A stretch of DNA of 7,804 nucleotides from assembly GCA_964535025.1 (NCBI GenBank), contig CAZHRW010000046.1, positions 1-7,804 of the forward strand. Direction: 5' to 3'. Shown here piece after piece: positions 5,064-7,804 of this stretch (positions within the stretch are counted from its first letter, which is position 1; the number at the start of each line of letters is the position of its first letter). The notes under the pieces were generated by a model. The model made no database searches. It saw nothing but the letters and a program-made list of their open reading frames with translations, and was not told where the DNA came from. The position numbers and the translations under genes are program-made. Origin of the DNA: JAAYZK01 sp964535025 (GTDB taxonomy: Bacteria; Planctomycetota; Phycisphaerae; SM23-33; FEN-1343).

Positions 5064-6221
5064 ATGAAGCTGCAAGTCGCGATGGTCTGCGCCGCGTTGG
5101 CCCTCGTGCCGGCGGCCGCTGTGGGCGCCGGGGACGAAGGGCTGGTCCTGCGGGCGATGGATGAACCGTTCACCCTGGAGATCGAGGACATGCCCATCAC
5201 CGAGGCGGTCGAGCGGTTCGCCGACGCGTCGGGGCTGTCGATCCGCCTGGCGCCGGAGGTGCTGGACTGCCTGCCGCACGGGGCCCAGACCCGCGTGCGA
5301 ATGACCGCCCGCAACGTCAAGCTCCGCGAGGCCCTCTCGGCGATGCTGACGCCGATGGCGCTGGCGTACTCGCTGGATGACGGCGTGGTCGTCATCACGC
5401 CGACGCCCGCCCTGCGGCGGATCGGACGACGGCCGACGTTCACGGAGGTGAAGATCCTGGAAACCCTCCAAAGCAAGACGCTCCGCCGGGGCGAGTCGGC
5501 GATCGAGCAGTTGAAGCGGCTGACCGGCCAGCCGGGACTGGACCTGCTCTGGCACGATGTCGAGGCCGCGGCCGACCGCGCCCGGGCGATCGCCGCGGCC
5601 GACCGCGCCCTGCCGTGCACCGGGGCGGACTACCTCGACCGGCTCGTCCACGGACGACACCTGACGTGGTACGTCTGGGATACGCGGATCGTGATCGTCG
5701 CCCACCAGCGGCAGGCCCTCCGACAGTTGCGACGGCTGGTGACCGTCGAGTACCGCAACCAGCCGCTGGGGCAGGTGATCTTCGACCTCGCCGGCAAGGC
5801 GGACCTCGAACTGAAGATGGATCCCGGCGTGATGGCGCAGGTCGCCCCGGAGGTCCGCAACACCTTCACGCTGCTGATGGATCGCGCCACGATCGGCGAA
5901 GCCTTCGAGGCCATCAGCGGCGCGACGGGCCTGGTTTTCCAGCCCGAGGGCCTCGCCCTCCGCGTCTCGGCCGCCCCCGGCGCCGCCGAAAGTCGGCCGG
6001 CAGGGCCGCGGCCGGGTTTCATCGTCTCGATGACCGTCGAAGGGCCCGACGGGGCCGACTTCCGCGTTTTCTTCCGCCCCGAGGACCTGCCGCCGGAGCT
6101 GGTCGAGAAGATCCAGCGCCGTCGCAAGGACCTGCTGGAGTCGCTGCGGGCCGGGTACGGCCCGGCCGACGCGGAAGCGCCGACGACACAGCCGGCTGCG
6201 GGCCCCGCGGACGACAGGTAG
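5064..6221 (+). CDS. Exported protein with tandem STN-like (secretin/TonB short) modules
   Basis: The 385-residue protein has a signal peptide at 1-22 (VAMVCAALALVPAAAVGA). I chose ATG 5064, with GGAG six bases upstream; a GTG at 5052 in the same frame overlaps that site and is unlikely. Residues 36-112 form an STN-like module: FTLEIEDMPITEAVERFADA, GLSIRLAPEVLD, RVRMTARNVKLREALSAML, ALAYSLDDGVVVITP. Residues 226-302 repeat it: VTVEYRNQPLGQVIFDLAGK, DLELKMDPGVM, FTLLMDRATIGEAFEAISGA, GLVFQPEGLALRVS. Residues about 138-213 (SAIEQLKRLTGQPGLDLLWH, then YLDRLVHGRHLTWYVWDTRI, VIVA) look like a degenerate third copy. STN modules are known from secretins and TonB receptors, where they contact signalling or pilot proteins. 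Here no barrel or channel follows; the C-terminus is RPGFIVSMT (316-324), a charged helix (341-362) and a disordered PTTQPAAG tail. It sits 40 bp after the anti-sigma gene, so a ligand- or stress-sensing role in the periplasm is inferred. Confidence 0.78.
   Translation: MKLQVAMVCAALALVPAAAVGAGDEGLVLRAMDEPFTLEIEDMPITEAVERFADASGLSIRLAPEVLDCLPHGAQTRVRMTARNVKLREALSAMLTPMALAYSLDDGVVVITPTPALRRIGRRPTFTEVKILETLQSKTLRRGESAIEQLKRLTGQPGLDLLWHDVEAAADRARAIAAADRALPCTGADYLDRLVHGRHLTWYVWDTRIVIVAHQRQALRQLRRLVTVEYRNQPLGQVIFDLAGKADLELKMDPGVMAQVAPEVRNTFTLLMDRATIGEAFEAISGATGLVFQPEGLALRVSAAPGAAESRPAGPRPGFIVSMTVEGPDGADFRVFFRPEDLPPELVEKIQRRRKDLLESLRAGYGPADAEAPTTQPAAGPADDR
5565..5610 (+). repeat. Imperfect 27-bp tandem duplication inside the STN gene
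   Basis: A 19-base stretch (gccgcggccgaccgcgccc) occurs at 5565-5583 and again at 5592-5610, offset by exactly 27 bases, that is nine codons in frame. At protein level it gives AAADRARAI followed by AAADRAL in the middle module (about 168-183). It looks like a local in-frame duplication lengthening an alanine-rich helix. Confidence 0.8.
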
Positions 6222-6236
6222 GCCGTCTGCCGGCAC

Positions 6237-7130
6237 TTACAGCGCGATGACGGCAATCCCGCCGATGCAGCAGGCCAGCCCCAGCCAGTGGTAGCCGCTG
6301 GCCGGTTCCCGGAGGACCAGGTGGCTGTAGAGGGCGAAGGTGAGGATGCACACGCCGATGGCGGTGGGGTAGACGACGGCGCCGAGCCCGACGGCGCTGA
6401 GGCGGTCCATGCCGGCGAACAGGCACCCCTGGCCGCTCAGGGCGAGGGTGGCGCCGACGACGGCCAGCAGGGCCTCGCGACGGCCGGGCCAGTCGCGCCG
6501 CCAGACGGTGAGGGCGCCGTAGGCGCCGGCCCCGGCGACGAACATGATCGTCGCCCGCAGGTTGGCGGCGTCGGTCCAGCCCGCCCACCGGCTGGGCACG
6601 TGGGTGAGCACCTGCTGGCCGCCCAGCAGGCCGAACGCCAGCAGCGCCGGGCCGAACCACCGCCCCCCCTGCCCCGCCGGACGGCCGTCGAGGACCGCCG
6701 CGCGGCCGCGACCGATCGCGGCGACGCCGACGAGGATCGCGACGAACCCCGCCACCCGCGCCGGCGAGAGCAAATCGCCCCACACGACCACGCCCGCCAG
6801 GAAGGGGAAGACCATCGCCGACTGGGCCACCGTCCACGTCCCGGCCTGGTGGCCGCGGCGCATCGCCCGCTGGACGAGCAGGAAACCCCCCACGTTCAGC
6901 CCCATCGCCGCGCACATCACCGCCACCAGCGGTCCCGTCCGCGTCGCCGTCCCGTCCAGCAGGGGCGTCCACCGCACGTAGAACGCCGCGGCCACCCCGG
7001 CCGCGACGGCCGACGACATCGCCCCGTAGCCCGTGAAGCTCAGTCGTCCGCGTGCCACGCGGCTGTGCACGATGCCGACGGCGCCCCACAGCAGGCCGGT
7101 CACGATGATGAGGGTCAGGCCCGGCAGCAT
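6237..7130 (-). CDS. DMT-superfamily (EamA-type) membrane transporter
   Basis: This is a 297-residue, very hydrophobic protein with about ten predicted helices (roughly 2-22, 32-52, 66-88, 100-117, 124-141, 159-177, 192-210, 219-240, 246-268, 280-297), the usual layout of the drug/metabolite transporter superfamily with two five-helix EamA halves. Each half ends in the typical pattern: AQSAMVFPFLAGVVVWGDLL followed by SPARVAGFVAILVGV (102-136), and VVYPTAIGVCILTFALYSHL, VLREPASGYHWLGLACCIGG (252-291). It sits in the inner membrane and probably exports or imports a small molecule; the substrate cannot be read from sequence. I chose ATG 7130 because the hydrophobic N-terminus MLPGLTLIIVTGLLWGAVG starts there and GAGGGAG lies ten bases upstream; a TTG at 7166 in frame is less likely. 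Its stop is 15 bp from the stop of the STN gene on the opposite strand, and no strong shared terminator is seen between them. Confidence 0.9.
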   Translation of the reverse strand: MLPGLTLIIVTGLLWGAVGIVHSRVARGRLSFTGYGAMSSAVAAGVAAAFYVRWTPLLDGTATRTGPLVAVMCAAMGLNVGGFLLVQRAMRRGHQAGTWTVAQSAMVFPFLAGVVVWGDLLSPARVAGFVAILVGVAAIGRGRAAVLDGRPAGQGGRWFGPALLAFGLLGGQQVLTHVPSRWAGWTDAANLRATIMFVAGAGAYGALTVWRRDWPGRREALLAVVGATLALSGQGCLFAGMDRLSAVGLGAVVYPTAIGVCILTFALYSHLVLREPASGYHWLGLACCIGGIAVIAL

Positions 7131-7200
7131 GGATGCGTCACTCCCTCGAACCGTTCGCCGATCCAATCCGCGGCGTGAACCTTGCCGCGCCGCAGCGGAG

Positions 7201-7229
7201 ATTATGCCCGCAAGGCCGGCGGAACTAAA
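7201..7229 (-). promoter_or_regulatory. Possible promoter for the EamA transporter
   Basis: On the minus strand a -10 box CATAAT (7206-7201, 5 of 6) follows a weak -35 TTTAGT (7229-7224, 3 of 6) by 17 bases. The predicted start near 7194 would give a leader of about 64 bases to the ATG at 7130. The -10 is good and the -35 poor. Confidence 0.35.
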
Positions 7230-7238
7230 GGGCGACGT

Positions 7239-7249
7239 AAAACAGTTTT
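7239..7249. promoter_or_regulatory. AT-rich palindrome AAAAC-A-GTTTT, possible operator
   Basis: This perfect 11-bp inverted repeat lies in the divergent gap between the EamA gene and the surface-protein gene. It ends three bases before a candidate plus-strand -35 box (7253) and starts nine bases beyond the candidate minus-strand -35 box (7229). It could be a regulator site or simply an AT-rich upstream element; only the symmetry and position are seen. Confidence 0.25.
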
Positions 7250-7252
7250 CCC

Positions 7253-7281
7253 TTGCAGGATCGGCAGATACGCGATAGACT
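7253..7281 (+). promoter_or_regulatory. Possible promoter for the secreted surface protein
   Basis: TTGCAG (7253-7258, 3 of 6) and TAGACT (7276-7281, 4 of 6) are separated by 17 bases, with an AT-rich stretch just upstream. The start would fall near 7288, leaving a leader of about 70 bases to the ATG at 7359. Confidence 0.35.
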
Positions 7282-7358
7282 TGTCGTCACTTGGATAGGG
7301 CCCGTACGCCGTGGGGTCCACGGGAGCCAATGACCTGTCAGCGGGGACGGAGGAGACG

Positions 7359-7804
7359 ATGATGCGGACATTCATTTCAACGGCGCTGTTGATGAGCATG
7401 GTTGTCGTCGTTTGTGGCACGGCCGCCGAGGCGGCGATCACCTGGAACGGCGACGGCGATGGCGTGAACTGGAGCAACCCGGACAACTGGGACCTGGATC
7501 GCCTGCCCGACAGTTCGGACATCGTCGCGCTCGGCGGGAGCACCGTATCGATCGCCAACTACGCCGCGAGCATGCATCGCTTCTCCGGCGGCGGCACGGT
7601 GAATATCGACGACGGCGGCGTGCTGAGCGGGTCCCATGCCTACACGCTGCGCTACATCACCAAGATCAACGTCAACGACGGTGGCACGCTGCCGGCCGGC
7701 AGCGGCTGGGACATCCGCACCAACGTCGACATCAACGCCGGCGGCACCATGAGCGGCACCAAGCGCGTCGGGGCGTTCGAGAGCAAGACGGTGAACGTCT
7801 ACGG
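7359..7804 (+). CDS. Secreted repeat-containing surface protein, C-terminus cut by window edge
   Basis: The frame is open from ATG 7359 to the right edge (148 codons). A strong GGAGGAG lies just upstream; it serves ATG 7359 or the adjacent ATG 7362 equally well. Residues 1-26 are a signal peptide (FISTALLMSMVVVVCGTAAE, then AA). The mature protein opens with ITWNGDGDGVNWSNPDNWDL, the 'W-G-G-W-NP-NW' motif that commonly begins planctomycete and verrucomicrobial exported proteins carrying PEP-CTERM-like sorting signals or autotransporter-associated strand repeats. After it come short repeats: VNIDDGGVLSGS (81-92), INVNDGGTLPAGS (103-115) and VDINAGGTMSGT (123-134), with VNVY starting another at 145. 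The period is about 20-22 residues, suggesting a beta-solenoid. The C-terminal anchor or sorting signal, if any, lies beyond the window, so the PEP-CTERM idea is untested. The role is probably structural or adhesive at the cell surface, by inference. Confidence 0.82.
   Translation, partial: MMRTFISTALLMSMVVVVCGTAAEAAITWNGDGDGVNWSNPDNWDLDRLPDSSDIVALGGSTVSIANYAASMHRFSGGGTVNIDDGGVLSGSHAYTLRYITKINVNDGGTLPAGSGWDIRTNVDINAGGTMSGTKRVGAFESKTVNVY

Noticed and set aside
4160..5620. A 486-codon minus-strand frame antisense to the sigma, anti-sigma and STN genes
   Set aside because: It is arginine-, serine- and alanine-rich with no domain, while the plus-strand frames have family motifs, ribosome sites and a sensible operon layout.
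4968..6236. A 422-codon minus-strand frame antisense to the STN gene
   Set aside because: Its composition is R/G/D/Q/H-rich and it has no fold-like hydrophobic pattern. The plus strand has a signal peptide and repeated STN-like modules.
6222..6236. A bidirectional terminator between the convergent STN and EamA genes
   Set aside because: The 15-bp gap holds only a 4-bp GCCG/CGGC stem and no T-run on either strand.
6019..7089. A 356-codon minus-strand frame overlapping the EamA gene in another frame
   Set aside because: It is almost entirely R, P, G and A, whereas the overlapping frame gives ten clean transmembrane helices.

Overview
The window is very GC-rich, with G/C-biased third codon positions. 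The gene content fits an environmental planctomycete, most likely Phycisphaerae-like. The pointers are an ECF sigma factor with a membrane anti-sigma protein, STN-domain periplasmic proteins, a DUF4139 exported protein, and a secreted protein beginning with a 'WNGDGDGVNWSNPDNW' type motif that is common in PEP-CTERM-like surface proteins of Planctomycetes and Verrucomicrobia. The lineage is inferred from gene content only.

Layout: positions 1-3512 hold a run of minus-strand genes. In transcription order these are a small membrane protein with a SHOCT-like tail (3512-3213), clpX (3132-1837), a small protein of uncertain family starting MNYWF (1760-1269), and an exported DUF4139 protein (1058 to beyond the left edge). 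A good sigma-70 type promoter at 3568-3596 faces into the SHOCT-like gene. The DUF4139 gene runs off the window and must be read as an open frame to the edge.

Positions 3803-6221 on the plus strand form a tight three-gene cassette: an ECF sigma factor, a single-pass membrane anti-sigma-like protein without a zinc finger, and an exported protein with two clear STN-like modules and a probable degenerate third between them. It recalls the FecI-FecR-FecA logic of cell-surface signalling, but no TonB barrel or secretin channel is attached to the STN modules. This cassette is the most interesting part of the window.

Positions 6237-7130 (minus) encode a ten-helix DMT/EamA transporter convergent with the cassette, 15 bp away. 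A divergent regulatory region (7131-7358) separates it from the start of a secreted, repeat-bearing surface protein (7359 onward, plus strand), which runs off the right edge.

No rRNA, tRNA, CRISPR, insertion sequence or phage feature was seen.
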